Position numbers and translations under genes: made by a program
NCBI RefSeq assembly: GCF_963675985.1
Contig: NZ_OY780957.1
Location: 1,038,001 to 1,102,000 of the forward strand
Direction of reading: 5' to 3'
Length of the DNA stretch: 64,000 nucleotides
Source: an uncultured Roseibium sp.
GTDB lineage: Bacteria; Pseudomonadota; Alphaproteobacteria; Rhizobiales; Stappiaceae
In this document: positions 24,212 to 33,318 of the stretch, piece by piece
Layout of the letters: each line of letters starts with the position of its first letter
Position numbering within the stretch: the stretch's first letter is position 1
The notes under the pieces: model-generated
Databases searched by the model: none
Seen by the model: the letters and a program-made list of their open reading frames with translations, nothing else
Told to the model about the DNA's origin: nothing

Positions 24212-27094
24212 CTACTCGTCCTTCTTCTTTTTCTTACCGAAGGACCCCAGCAGACCGGAAGGCAGTCCAAAGCCCTCTTCGACGGCCTTCAGCACGTCCT
24301 GATCGTTGACGTCGCCCTCAATGACTTTCTGGATATCGATCTGTGTCTTGCCGCCGGTCGCCCGCTTGATCGCCTCATTGGCGACATCGGCCAGGGCATC
24401 GTCTGGTTTCTTGCCCTTGAGCACCTTCACCAGATCCCCACCCATGCTTTCAAGCTGCTTGTAGGCGGCTTCCGGGTTTTCCAGGATCCCGGCAATGTCC
24501 GGATAGATCCGCGGATTGTCCCAGGGCCCCTTGGCGATCACAGGCACGCCCAGACCGGCCAGTTTCTTGTCCGCCCCCTTTGCCCGCGGCGCCGGCGCCT
24601 GGCCTTCCAGAGTTGGCACGATCCTCGGCTCCACGCGCCAGTCCAGCGTGCGCTGCGGCAGGTTCGTCGATCCGCCACCGCTCACCCGGACCAGCGGACC
24701 GACGAGCGAGAAATCATCCGTAACGGCAATGCCGTTTGAAATCTTGAAGTTCGCCGACATGGAGCTGAAGTCGGTTTTTTCTTGCGACCCTTCCGCCCAG
24801 CCGAGCAGTGTCTTGACAGAAAGACCGCGCACGATCTGCGGAATATTGATGCCCCGAAGCGAGCCGTCGGCGAATTCGACCCGCGCCGTGCCGTTGAGAT
24901 TTTCAACCAGTTGGCGCTCGGATCCCCCGACGGCCGCCAGGTCCAGGTCCATGAAGCCCCGGCCATGCAGCCAGCGTGTATCCGCCACATCGCGCAGGAA
25001 CGGATGAGCATCGAGATTTTCAAGATGGAACGAGGCCTTGACGCCTGCCGCCGTTCCGGCGCCGTTCAGGGTCAGCTTGCCGGACGCATTGCCTCCATAA
25101 AGGCTGAGCTTCTGCAGATCCGCTGTAAGAACCCCTTCCTGGATCTTCGTCTTGAGCACGCTGTTGCCGATCTGGAGCGCGTCCCAGACGATTTCCTTGC
25201 TCGTCACCGAAAAATCGGCGTTGACCGCCTTGAGACCGGAAAAATCGATCGGAGCCGTACTCCAGCCTCCACCGGAACCGGAAGGTCCTCCATTGCCACC
25301 AGTATTGCCGGAAGCCGTCCCGCCGCCGGACGGCGATGATCCGCCCCCGCCTCCGGAACTGCCGCCAAGATAGGGATCAAGAACCAGCGTACCGAGATCG
25401 AGGTTCGCAGTCACCGTTGGCGTCTTGCCGAAGGTCACGCGCCCATTCGCCTTGCCGGAGGTCTTGTCCAGCACGAAGCTGGTTTCCTCGAAACCGATCG
25501 CATTGCCCTGGGCGGAGAAAAGTCCGGAAACCTTGAACGTCTTCAGACCACTGCCCGCCGAAATCGGCTGACCGACCCAGGCGAGCAGGGACCGCAGATC
25601 GGCTGTCTCCAGCGACAATGCCCCTTCCAGGTCGCCCTTGCTCTGAAACCGGCCGTCGAAACCGGCTGAAAAACGTTGTCCCTTGATCTGCGCGGTAACG
25701 GGCGCGGCAATGCCAGCCAGAAGCGGCGCGGGGGTTGCCTTTCCGGTGACCGTAAAGCCTTCGCCACGCCAGGACAGGCCGCCGCTCAAGGCAAGCGGGC
25801 CGTCCAGCCCGTCGACATTAAGGGACAGGGAAATGTCCTTGATCGTATCCGCCGAGGGATCGCCGCCGGTAACCGAGGCAAGGCCTAGACCGGAAACCTC
25901 GCCAGAGTCGAGATGGGCATTTCCCCTGAGATTCAAACTGGCGAGCAGTTCGGGCGCATCCCCTCCGCTCGCGGCAAAAGCCAGGTCCGCCTTCAGATTT
26001 CCGGAGGCGGCCAGATCCTGACCGGCAAGCGCGAGCAGATCCGCTAGCGACCCCTTGTCGAGCACCATGCGTCCGGAAAGCGCCGGAACCCGGCCCGCCA
26101 GATTCGCATCGAAGGAGCCGCCTATCCCGAAGCTGCCCACGGTTGCTTTAAGATCGTTCAGGGCGACCGCCGCCTCATTGCCTGCAAGATGTCCTTCCAC
26201 GGCGAAACTGCCCGGATCCCGGGGAAGCGGCTCTCCAAACAGGGCGGCCAGCTGGCTGACCGACGGCCCGGACGCCGAAATCGTCACATCGGCCTGTGCG
26301 GGGTTGAGGCCTGCCTTGCCGGCGACCGCGAAAGACGCATCGCCGCTGGAAACCGTCAAAGAAACCGGCACTTCCTCGCCGCCGACAAACGACAGCGGTG
26401 CGGAAATGGAACCGGCGACGGCGATCGGATTGTCCTGCCAGTCAAACCGGCCGTCCAGATCGACATCACCTGCCAGATCCGGCGCGGAAACGGACAGATC
26501 GAGTGCCTTGAGTTCCACCCGTTGGCCGGTTTGGCGGTTCGAATAAACCACATTGCCCTGGGTGATCTCGAAACGGTCGACGCCGATCTTCTTGATGAAC
26601 CCGGCTTCCCGGGTTGCAGCCGGATCATCGCTTTCGGGAGCGGACGGCGCAGGCGTTTCAGCCGTTTGTCCGGAGGACGTGTCCAGGTTTTCCGGTTCTT
26701 CGAGCCGGCGGCGCGGCTGCCAGCTGGTCGTGCCGGACGGCCCGATTTCGAGGAAGATGTCCGGTTTCCTGAGCTCGATCCCGGTCAATCGGATCTCTCC
26801 GCCGAACAGGCCTTCCCAGGCCAGGCCGAAATTGACCGCCTCCGCCTTGGCGAACTCGATCCCGTCTGCGCCCGCCTCGCCGGACAGGCCGACGTTTTCC
26901 GCCGTCAGCGAAAACCCGGGCAGCAGGGATAGGCTGACCGGGCCGTCGAGCCTGAGACGCCAGCCGAGCTGATCCTCCACCACCGAGACAACCTGCTGCT
27001 TGATCGCGTCCTTCGGCAGGAAGAATGGCACCACCAGCACGATCGTTACCAGCAGGAAGAAGAACGCTCCAAGTCCGATCAGTAGCCGCCGCAT
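24212..27094 (-). CDS. AsmA family protein
   Basis: 960 residues from ATG at 27094, which has GGGGAAAGG upstream; GTG and ATG codons 15-18 bases earlier are also in frame. One N-terminal transmembrane anchor (LLIGLGAFFFLLVTIVLVVPFFL) and a very large periplasmic part of beta-strand repeats; the AsmA_2 region near the C-terminus contains VRGLSVKTLLGWAEGSQEKTDFSSMSANFKI and NLPQRTLDWRVEPRIVP. AsmA-like proteins are thought to bridge inner and outer membrane for phospholipid transfer. Around residues 575-620 there is a Gly/Ser-rich linker (GGSSGGGGGSSPSGGG), unusual for the family. Monocistronic. Confidence 0.9.
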   Translation of the reverse strand: MRRLLIGLGAFFFLLVTIVLVVPFFLPKDAIKQQVVSVVEDQLGWRLRLDGPVSLSLLPGFSLTAENVGLSGEAGADGIEFAKAEAVNFGLAWEGLFGGEIRLTGIELRKPDIFLEIGPSGTTSWQPRRRLEEPENLDTSSGQTAETPAPSAPESDDPAATREAGFIKKIGVDRFEITQGNVVYSNRQTGQRVELKALDLSVSAPDLAGDVDLDGRFDWQDNPIAVAGSISAPLSFVGGEEVPVSLTVSSGDASFAVAGKAGLNPAQADVTISASGPSVSQLAALFGEPLPRDPGSFAVEGHLAGNEAAVALNDLKATVGSFGIGGSFDANLAGRVPALSGRMVLDKGSLADLLALAGQDLAASGNLKADLAFAASGGDAPELLASLNLRGNAHLDSGEVSGLGLASVTGGDPSADTIKDISLSLNVDGLDGPLALSGGLSWRGEGFTVTGKATPAPLLAGIAAPVTAQIKGQRFSAGFDGRFQSKGDLEGALSLETADLRSLLAWVGQPISAGSGLKTFKVSGLFSAQGNAIGFEETSFVLDKTSGKANGRVTFGKTPTVTANLDLGTLVLDPYLGGSSGGGGGSSPSGGGTASGNTGGNGGPSGSGGGWSTAPIDFSGLKAVNADFSVTSKEIVWDALQIGNSVLKTKIQEGVLTADLQKLSLYGGNASGKLTLNGAGTAAGVKASFHLENLDAHPFLRDVADTRWLHGRGFMDLDLAAVGGSERQLVENLNGTARVEFADGSLRGINIPQIVRGLSVKTLLGWAEGSQEKTDFSSMSANFKISNGIAVTDDFSLVGPLVRVSGGGSTNLPQRTLDWRVEPRIVPTLEGQAPAPRAKGADKKLAGLGVPVIAKGPWDNPRIYPDIAGILENPEAAYKQLESMGGDLVKVLKGKKPDDALADVANEAIKRATGGKTQIDIQKVIEGDVNDQDVLKAVEEGFGLPSGLLGSFGKKKKKDE

Positions 27095-27380
27095 GCCGCC
27101 TTTCCCCATCACGATTCGAGACTAATGTGGTGAATTTGAAATGCGCCTCAATTCGAAAACGGAGGCCGAGGCATATTTCAGATTCGAAAACCACAATAGA
27201 AACAAATATTTGCCAGTCACCCTTTGAATTTGGTGTTCGCACACAACAGAGTGAAAAACGAGACGAACGCCAGATTCGGGTGCCTACCTTAAGACAAGCC
27301 CGCAAGAAGTGTGAGGCCTCATTTTGGCAAGAACGCGACAGAAAGCTTGCCCGGACCTGTTCAGCCCCGGACTGAGGCCG

Positions 27381-28538
27381 TTAAAGAGCCACCATGTGAT
27401 TGTCCCAGGAAATGCCCGGTGGCCGAGCCAGAACTTCCGGAAGCGACTGCGGGTCCTCGACGCAGCGCAGCCCGCCCGTACCGTCGGAAATGAGGAAACC
27501 GGAGGCATCCAGCGGCGCCAGACCGCATCCGTCGACGACCTGGTCGGCACCAAGAAAGGCACCGGTATCCGCCGCCCAGAACAGGACCTGCCCACCGCGC
27601 GGCGCCGAGGTGGCGATCACATCGCCGGATGCATTGGCAACAACGGAACCGATATAGTTCTGCAGGCCTGAGGCCAGGGTCGACGGGATTTCGGACAGTT
27701 TCGGGCCGGCATCCCGGGTCATATGCGCCACCAGAGGCGGCGCAAGGCTCTTGTCGCCCTCGAACTGGCCGCCAACCCAGACCTTGCCCTGCCCGTCCAT
27801 CGCCATGTGGCGCAGGGACAGCTGGTGCAGATCCTGGCTCAGGCTGTGTTTGACGAGCAGATCGCCGCTTTCCCGATCGAGATAGGCGACCGACGGCTGC
27901 ATCGTGTCGATGTTGAGTTTTTCACGCGGGCGCAACGGATGGGTTTCGATCCCGCCGTTGGCGACGACCAGAACCTTGCCGCCTTCGGCAAGGAGAATAT
28001 CGTGCGGGCCGATCCCGCCGGTCTCGATTTCGCCGATCCGCCGGATCTCCCGTCCGCTGACATCATAAACGCCCAGGACACCGCGGACGGCGTCGTAATC
28101 GTTCTCCACCGCGTAGACCAGCCGGCCGTCCGGGGAAAAACAGCCGTGACCAAAGAAATGCCGACCCTCGATGGAGGTGAGCACCTGCGGCTCGGTTCGC
28201 TTGAACGGATCGATCAGAAGCGCAAAGGTGCCCGGTCGCCGGGCAAAGGCCATAAACCGCCGCCCGTCCGGAGAGACCGCGATACCGTGACCGCGGCCCG
28301 GCAGCGCAACCCGCGCAAGCTCCTGACCGGCGTCATCGATAATCGCGATGCCGTAACTGCCATCGGCTTCCCGGCGTGCACTGGCAAAGAGCGGAGTGTC
28401 GAGCGCGCTTTCGTCAATCAATCCCGCTCCGCCGGCAAAAGCGGAAAAATGGCCGGTGCTGAGCGCCGCGATCCCGCCAAGGCCTGCCAGAAGTGCACGC
28501 CGGCTGATTGTCGTCTTGCTAGTCGCCATCCAGCGCAT
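27381..28538 (-). CDS. DUF1513 domain-containing protein, Tat-exported
   Basis: 385 residues from ATG at 28538, fixed by AGGAGG 5 bases upstream. Twin-arginine leader TTISRRALLAGLGGIAALSTGHFSAFAGG. The mature part is a beta-propeller-like DUF1513 protein (GRGHGIAVSPDGRRFMAFARRPG, HFFGHGCFSPDGRLVYAVENDYD, GPHDILLAEGGKVLVVANGG, and a final SGFLISDGTGGLRCV). It is the last gene of the iron operon and its start lies 20 bases inside the upstream imelysin gene. Tat export fits folding or cofactor loading in the cytoplasm. Molecular role unknown; always found with imelysin and di-heme partners. Confidence 0.88.
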   Translation of the reverse strand: MRWMATSKTTISRRALLAGLGGIAALSTGHFSAFAGGAGLIDESALDTPLFASARREADGSYGIAIIDDAGQELARVALPGRGHGIAVSPDGRRFMAFARRPGTFALLIDPFKRTEPQVLTSIEGRHFFGHGCFSPDGRLVYAVENDYDAVRGVLGVYDVSGREIRRIGEIETGGIGPHDILLAEGGKVLVVANGGIETHPLRPREKLNIDTMQPSVAYLDRESGDLLVKHSLSQDLHQLSLRHMAMDGQGKVWVGGQFEGDKSLAPPLVAHMTRDAGPKLSEIPSTLASGLQNYIGSVVANASGDVIATSAPRGGQVLFWAADTGAFLGADQVVDGCGLAPLDASGFLISDGTGGLRCVEDPQSLPEVLARPPGISWDNHMVAL

Positions 28539-29592
28539 TGAAGCCTCCTGACAAGGAAAGAGCCCCGGCAAGCTCTCCCGCCATCGTGTCCCGCAGGCTG
28601 TTGATGGTCAGGGTCAGCACCTTGAGCCGGTTGTAATTGTCGCTGTCATCGAGGGACTGGCGGATCGGCGGGGTAATGCTCGCCAGAAGGTTCTGGGCAT
28701 TGCCGAACTCGAAATAGATCGAATCCGGGATCCAGGCAAAATCCTCGCTCAGGAGCGGCTCGAAATCGGCCGCCCGCAATGCGTCTTCGATCCCCTTGAG
28801 TTCCGCACCCAGATAGGCAAGTCCGTTGCCGGAGCGGGAAAAGGGCACCCGATGCGGTTTGGCGCTATCCGGTCCCTTGCCGAGCGCCGGCAAAACATCC
28901 TGGTCCTTGGTAATGACCAGCCCGGTGACAAGCGCATTGAAGATCACCTCGATCGCATCCTTGCTGGTCCGCACATGATCGTTCTTGGAACCCGGCATCA
29001 GCAGGTCCGAACTGTAACCGTCCGGATCGTCCCAGGCCGCGGCCACCTCGTCCGCGATCTGTGCCGCATTGACGGCGATCGCCTTTGCATAACCGCAGAT
29101 GAAATCGCGCATCTTGCCCGGTTTGCCGAGCGCGACCTCGCCGTCCTTGTCGAAGGCGATCAGCTGCAGGGCCGTCAGCCCCTGGACCGCAACGCTCTTC
29201 TCCTTGAGGGTTGACGCATCGGTTGCCGAACTGTCCTTCTTGGAAAGGATCTTGCGGATCTGCCTTTGGGCAATCCCGCGCGGGTCGGGCATGAACGCCA
29301 GGCGATTCAGACGGTCGTCCTCAAGCAGCGGACCGTAGCGGAGAAAGGAAATCTTCGCGAAGGCGGTAACCACTTCGCCGTAGCGGCTCGCAAACGCCGC
29401 CTTGGTCTCGGCCGTCGTTTGTTTGCAGACCCCATCGATGGCAGGCGCCAAGTCGTCGGCCGCATGGGCAAACCCTTCCGCAGCCGGGCGGATATAGCCC
29501 TCGATACTTTTCTCGATATTGACGGAAAAGTCCTGCGCCGCCGCCGGTCCGGCCATGATGCACATACAGACGGCGAAGATCGGTAAACGCAT
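28519..29592 (-). CDS. Imelysin family protein (second, peptidase M75 fold)
   Basis: 357 residues from ATG at 29592, overlapping the stop of the di-heme gene in TGATG. Signal peptide MRLPIFAVCMCIMAGPAAAQ. Family features: FLRYGPLLEDDRLNRLAFMPDPRGIAQRQIRKIL and FSRSGNGLAYLGAELKGIEDAL. The G-x-H-x-x-E motif of IrpA-type imelysins is not evident here, so this is the motif-poor paralogue usual in these operons. Periplasmic, probably part of an iron-handling complex with IrpA, the di-heme protein and the DUF1513 protein. Confidence 0.87.
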   Translation of the reverse strand: MRLPIFAVCMCIMAGPAAAQDFSVNIEKSIEGYIRPAAEGFAHAADDLAPAIDGVCKQTTAETKAAFASRYGEVVTAFAKISFLRYGPLLEDDRLNRLAFMPDPRGIAQRQIRKILSKKDSSATDASTLKEKSVAVQGLTALQLIAFDKDGEVALGKPGKMRDFICGYAKAIAVNAAQIADEVAAAWDDPDGYSSDLLMPGSKNDHVRTSKDAIEVIFNALVTGLVITKDQDVLPALGKGPDSAKPHRVPFSRSGNGLAYLGAELKGIEDALRAADFEPLLSEDFAWIPDSIYFEFGNAQNLLASITPPIRQSLDDSDNYNRLKVLTLTINSLRDTMAGELAGALSLSGGFNALDGD

Positions 29593-31121
29593 CAAAGCGA
29601 CTCCAGAAAACGAATGAGGGCTGTCCGGTCGTCCGGATCAAGCTCGACGACCTGATCGCGCGCAGGCTGTGCCTCGCCTCCATGCCATAACACGGCTTCG
29701 AGCAAATTGCGCGCCCGCCCGTCATGCAGGAAACGGGTGTGATCGTTGACGGTTTTCGTCAGGCCGATCCCCCACAGGGGCGGTGTCCGCCATTCGCTGC
29801 CCGAGGCATCGCCGACGGGACGATGGTCGGAAAGACCTTCGCCCATGTCATGCAGCAGCATGTCGGAATAGGGCCAGATCAGCTGGAACCGGTGCGCCTT
29901 GTTCTCCGCCTTTCGGCTGGTGACGAATTTCGGATTGTGGCACGAGATGCAGCCGATCTCGTGAAACAGCTCCTTGCCGCGCAAGACAACCGGGTCGTCG
30001 AAGTCCCGCCGGGCCGGAACTGCAAGATTTTCCGAATAGAAGGTCACCAGGTCGAGGACCGGATCGGGCGCTTCGGTATCGCCGAGTTTCGCCTGCACAC
30101 CGGTCGGCATCTTCCGACAGGCCGTCTGCGCTTCGGTGCAGTCCCCGTAAGGGTCGGGCCGGTCCGGCGTGCTGATCCCGATATCGCCGGAAAAGGCATC
30201 TCCCGCCTGCGCCCGTACGGTCGGGTTGGAGGCCTTCCAGCCGAAGCGGCCAATCGTCATCTCACCGGTCCGGTGGTCCCGTACCCGGCTGACCTTGCCG
30301 GAAATACCGTCGCCGTCTTCATCGTCCGGATCGGCCAGGGCTTCGATGTCGCCCGGATGGATTGCCTGCAGCAGGCCCATCCCGATCATCGGCGGGGCCA
30401 CGCGCGGCGAAATCATCGTGTCCGGATGCATCGGACCGAAGCCGAGATCGCGGACCTTGTAGGTCGGCTTTTGCAGAACGGCCACTTCGCCGCCATTGAG
30501 CGGCACCTCGATCTCTTCCAGTTCGATATCGAACCGGCCTTCGCCGGGCAGTCCTGTCACCGCAAAGGTCTGGAACTGGCCGCCATAGGTCGGCTCCGGA
30601 ATCCGCAGTTCAGCCTTCGAGGCAAGAGCTGCTTCCTGTTCGGCATTTTGCGGAGGGATCGACAGGCGCAGAAAGAGCGAGACGGCATCCTCCCCGTCGC
30701 GCGGCGGGCGGCCGCGGCCGTCTTTCAGGTGGCAGCCCTGGCAGGACCGGGCGTTATACAGCGGCCCGAGACCGTCCGAGGCCTGCGTCGAAGACGGAGA
30801 AGAGGTCCACATCTTCTTGAACAGGCCGTTGCCGACCTTGAAGGTCTGCTCTTCCTCGAACGTGATGTTCGCGGATGAGTGAGAAAAGGCGTCCCGGTTG
30901 ATCAGTTTGGTCGAGGTGGCCGCTCCGCCGGACATCGGCTCGAACATTTCCGGTTTGGAAAAATCCGTTGCCGGGTGAACGACACGCGAAACGCGCTCGC
31001 GGTCCTTGGGAGTCAGGTCGTCGCGATGAACTAAGACATCCTTCGCATTCGCCGAGCCGATAGTCGCACCAAGGGCGAATACGGCGGCGAGGAAGGGTGC
31101 ACACCATTTATTCGAGGTCAT
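29592..31121 (-). CDS. Di-heme oxidoreductase family protein (COG3488)
   Basis: 509 residues from ATG at 31121 (ATG/ACG context upstream at 31148 is less likely because the signal peptide begins here: MTSNKWCAPFLAAVFALGATIGSANA). Two c-type heme sites, C-Q-G-C-H in YNARSCQGCHLKDGRGRPP (about residue 115) and C-I-S-C-H in HEIGCISCHNPKF (about 395). The C-terminal WRTPPLWGIGLTK and FLHDGRARNLLEAVLWHGGEA resemble the MauG/cytochrome c peroxidase core. Periplasmic. It may oxidise Fe2+ or pass electrons during iron uptake; that role is inference from the operon. Confidence 0.9.
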   Translation of the reverse strand: MTSNKWCAPFLAAVFALGATIGSANAKDVLVHRDDLTPKDRERVSRVVHPATDFSKPEMFEPMSGGAATSTKLINRDAFSHSSANITFEEEQTFKVGNGLFKKMWTSSPSSTQASDGLGPLYNARSCQGCHLKDGRGRPPRDGEDAVSLFLRLSIPPQNAEQEAALASKAELRIPEPTYGGQFQTFAVTGLPGEGRFDIELEEIEVPLNGGEVAVLQKPTYKVRDLGFGPMHPDTMISPRVAPPMIGMGLLQAIHPGDIEALADPDDEDGDGISGKVSRVRDHRTGEMTIGRFGWKASNPTVRAQAGDAFSGDIGISTPDRPDPYGDCTEAQTACRKMPTGVQAKLGDTEAPDPVLDLVTFYSENLAVPARRDFDDPVVLRGKELFHEIGCISCHNPKFVTSRKAENKAHRFQLIWPYSDMLLHDMGEGLSDHRPVGDASGSEWRTPPLWGIGLTKTVNDHTRFLHDGRARNLLEAVLWHGGEAQPARDQVVELDPDDRTALIRFLESL

Positions 31122-31185
31122 TTTTCGAGGCCAATCTATTCGCGTCACTTTCCGGCACCGTGCGCCCCAATCTACACGGTGCCTC

Positions 31186-31218
31186 TTAAAAATCGGCGGG
31201 ACATAATGCCCCGCCGAT
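31186..31218 (-). terminator. Terminator inside the iron operon, after irpA
   Basis: Inverted repeat ATCGGCGGG (31192-31200) and CCCGCCGAT (31210-31218), loop of 9. Read on the minus strand it ends in GCCGATTTTTAAG, a T run at the right place. It lies between the irpA stop and the di-heme gene. Confidence 0.8.
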
Positions 31219-31227
31219 CGTCATATC

Positions 31228-32493
31228 TTACTGGAACACAGCGTTCGGATTGTCGAGGCTATCGGACCCTTCGAAGGCGATTTCTTCAAGATCCAGAGCC
31301 TTGACGACCCGCTCGATCGACTTCGTCTGGTCGACCAGCGCATCGACGGCAGCCTGGACAACGGCATTGCCCTCATCATTGCCTTCGCCGATCATCTGGT
31401 CATAGGCTTCCCCACCCTCGGCACGCGCCTTCATGGCTTCGAAAGCAGCCAGAGACGCGTCGAGCTTGGCCTTCATTTCCTCAGCCAGCGCCGGATCCTT
31501 GGCGGCAACCATTTCGGCAAGCGAAGCGCCGGAGACATCGTTCTTGCCGTCGAAGCTCTTGTAGGTACCGAAATAGACGTTCCGGATGCCGACGACATCG
31601 TTGTAGTGCGACATGTGGGTGTTGTCGGAGAAGCAGTCATGCTCTTCTTCCGGATCGTGCAGCATCAGGCCGAGCTTGATGCGCTCTCCGGCCAGTTCGC
31701 CGTAGGAGAGCGACCCCATGCCGGTCAGGATGGTTGCCAGACCGCCGGCTTCGCCCTTACCGGACAGGTCCGCGCGGGCTGCACCGTCCGGTGCCCATGC
31801 TGCAACCATTTCTTCCAGATCGGTAATCAGAAGAGCCGTAGCCGCCTTCAGGTACTGGATCCGGCGCTCGCAGTTGCCGCCGGTGCAGTTTGCCGGATCG
31901 AAATCGGTCGCCGGACGATTGCCCGCGCCCGCATCGGTGCCGTTCAAATCCTGACCCCAGAGCAGGAATTCGATCGCATGGTAGCCGGTGGCCACATTGG
32001 CTTCGACTTCACCGGCTTCCTGGAGCTGGTCGGCCAGCAGCGCCGGCGTGATCTCGGTCGCGTCGATGGTCTCCCCGCCGACTTTCAGGGTCGGGTTGGC
32101 GATCACGTTGGCGACATAGAATGCGTTTTCTTCAGAACTGTCGCCATAGGAGACGTCCACGTAGTCGATCAGACCCTCATCGAGCGGCCAGGCATTCACC
32201 TTGCCTTCCCAATCGTCGACGAGTGCGTTGCCGAACCGATAGGCTTCGGTCTGCTGGTAAGGATTGCGCGCCTTGATCCATGCGGTCCGGGCTGCGGCAA
32301 GCGTCTCGTCGCTCGGGTTTGCGATCAGGGCATCGACTGCGGCCTGCAGGTCTTTCGCCGATGCCAGGGAATCGCTGTAGGCGGCTTCGGCGACATCGCC
32401 GTAAGTCTTCAGGACATCCTCAGGCGTGGCGGCCAGCGCCGGCAACGTAATGAAGGCGGCCGCAGCCATCAGGCCGTACTTCAGAGATTTCAT
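31228..32493 (-). CDS. irpA: Imelysin family protein, iron-regulated outer-membrane/periplasmic IrpA
   Basis: 421 residues from ATG at 32493 (signal peptide MKSLKYGLMAAAAFITLPALA). The G-x-H-x-x-E motif is present as ATGYHAIEFLLWGQD (about residue 150), followed by the family blocks RPATDFDPANC, GGLATILTGMGSLSYGELAGERIKLGLMLHDPEEEHDCFSDNTH, and two duplicated helical halves. Imelysin (M75) proteins are iron-regulated and bind or process iron; peptidase activity is doubtful in most. Second gene of the operon, after a Cys-containing unknown; a terminator follows, so it may be the most abundant product. The Irr-like box at 33156-33176 suggests iron control. Confidence 0.93.
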   Translation of the reverse strand: MKSLKYGLMAAAAFITLPALAATPEDVLKTYGDVAEAAYSDSLASAKDLQAAVDALIANPSDETLAAARTAWIKARNPYQQTEAYRFGNALVDDWEGKVNAWPLDEGLIDYVDVSYGDSSEENAFYVANVIANPTLKVGGETIDATEITPALLADQLQEAGEVEANVATGYHAIEFLLWGQDLNGTDAGAGNRPATDFDPANCTGGNCERRIQYLKAATALLITDLEEMVAAWAPDGAARADLSGKGEAGGLATILTGMGSLSYGELAGERIKLGLMLHDPEEEHDCFSDNTHMSHYNDVVGIRNVYFGTYKSFDGKNDVSGASLAEMVAAKDPALAEEMKAKLDASLAAFEAMKARAEGGEAYDQMIGEGNDEGNAVVQAAVDALVDQTKSIERVVKALDLEEIAFEGSDSLDNPNAVFQ

Positions 32494-32565
32494 CAGGTGT
32501 TTCCTCTCGGTTTTCAACAACGGTGGATCGGTTCAAGGTTTCGCCCCCGGCCGGCGCGCACTCCA

Positions 32566-33063
32566 TCAGTGCATTCTGCCAGGGCTCAACCGTTTCAAGG
32601 GGCATTCCTCAAGCGGCAGACGCGACAGTTCCACAGGCTTGAGCACAAGACCGCAGTCTTTCAGGGCGGCCGCGAATTCGCCGGCGGCAAACAGCGTTTC
32701 CCCGACACCCTCCTCAAGAACGAGGGCGGACCCAACGGCTTCAAGCACTGCGCAGTCGTGTGTCTGCGCCCCGGCGACAAGCGAGGCGATCAGGCACTCA
32801 TCCTGGCACAGCCTTGGGCAGTCGTATGGAAACAGACACAAGGACCGCTTTCCATGGGTCTTGAGCGCCCTGGCATAATGGGCAAGCTCGGAACTCGGCT
32901 TTCTGGCATGTCCCGTGCCGAGCTCGACCGCATAGAGCTTCCACGCCATTTCCCAGCAGCCAACATCTCCGGTCGCATATCCGGCCATCAAACGGCGCAC
33001 GCCTTCCACGACAAGCCTTTCGGCTTTTCTGGACATATCGATGGACGTGGGCGTTCCGGGCAT
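32566..33063 (-). CDS. Conserved hypothetical protein, first gene of the iron operon
   Basis: 165 residues from ATG at 33063 (AGGA about 10 bases upstream); an internal ATG at 33036 (MSRKAERLVVEG) gives the alternative start and lacks a ribosome site. No signal peptide, so cytoplasmic. Six Cys, some clustered in LCLFPYDCPRLCQDECLIASLVAGAQTHDC, which looks like a metal or Fe-S ligand set. It lies 72 bases before irpA on the same strand and between it and the Irr-like box, so it is probably co-transcribed. Family not recognised. It may sense or hold iron in the cytoplasm; this is a guess from context. Confidence 0.75.
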   Translation of the reverse strand: MPGTPTSIDMSRKAERLVVEGVRRLMAGYATGDVGCWEMAWKLYAVELGTGHARKPSSELAHYARALKTHGKRSLCLFPYDCPRLCQDECLIASLVAGAQTHDCAVLEAVGSALVLEEGVGETLFAAGEFAAALKDCGLVLKPVELSRLPLEECPLKRLSPGRMH

Positions 33064-33155
33064 TCCGGCGTTCCTGGTACAATGGCGATTGGTCGATAGC
33101 GGCAGGAATCAATTTATGAGGATAAAAGTCAAGTATAAAAATAAATAAAATCAAT

Positions 33156-33176
33156 AGTTTAGAATAATTCAAAACT
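33156..33176. promoter_or_regulatory. Putative Irr box (iron control element) of the irpA operon
   Basis: A 21-base near-perfect palindrome, AGTTTAGAAT (33156-33165), A, ATTCAAAACT (33167-33176), with only one symmetric mismatch. It closely resembles the alphaproteobacterial Irr box core TTTAGAA-N-TTCTAAA. It lies in an AT-rich stretch 93 bases upstream of the first gene of the minus-strand iron operon. Confidence 0.65.
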
Positions 33177-33318
33177 GGAGGATCGGGTGCAGGTTTTAAT
33201 TTTGTCCAAGTTTTTCCAAGATGTGAAGAAAAGATCAAGTGTTTGATGATACGAGAGGATTGTTGTCAGATGGTCGAGCCATTAGGTTGATATCGAAGAA
33301 CAGGTCCGGACTTCACGC

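Noticed and set aside
31606..33099. 497-codon plus-strand frame opposite irpA and its upstream gene
   Set aside because: Shadow of two confirmed minus-strand genes; no start signal or domain.
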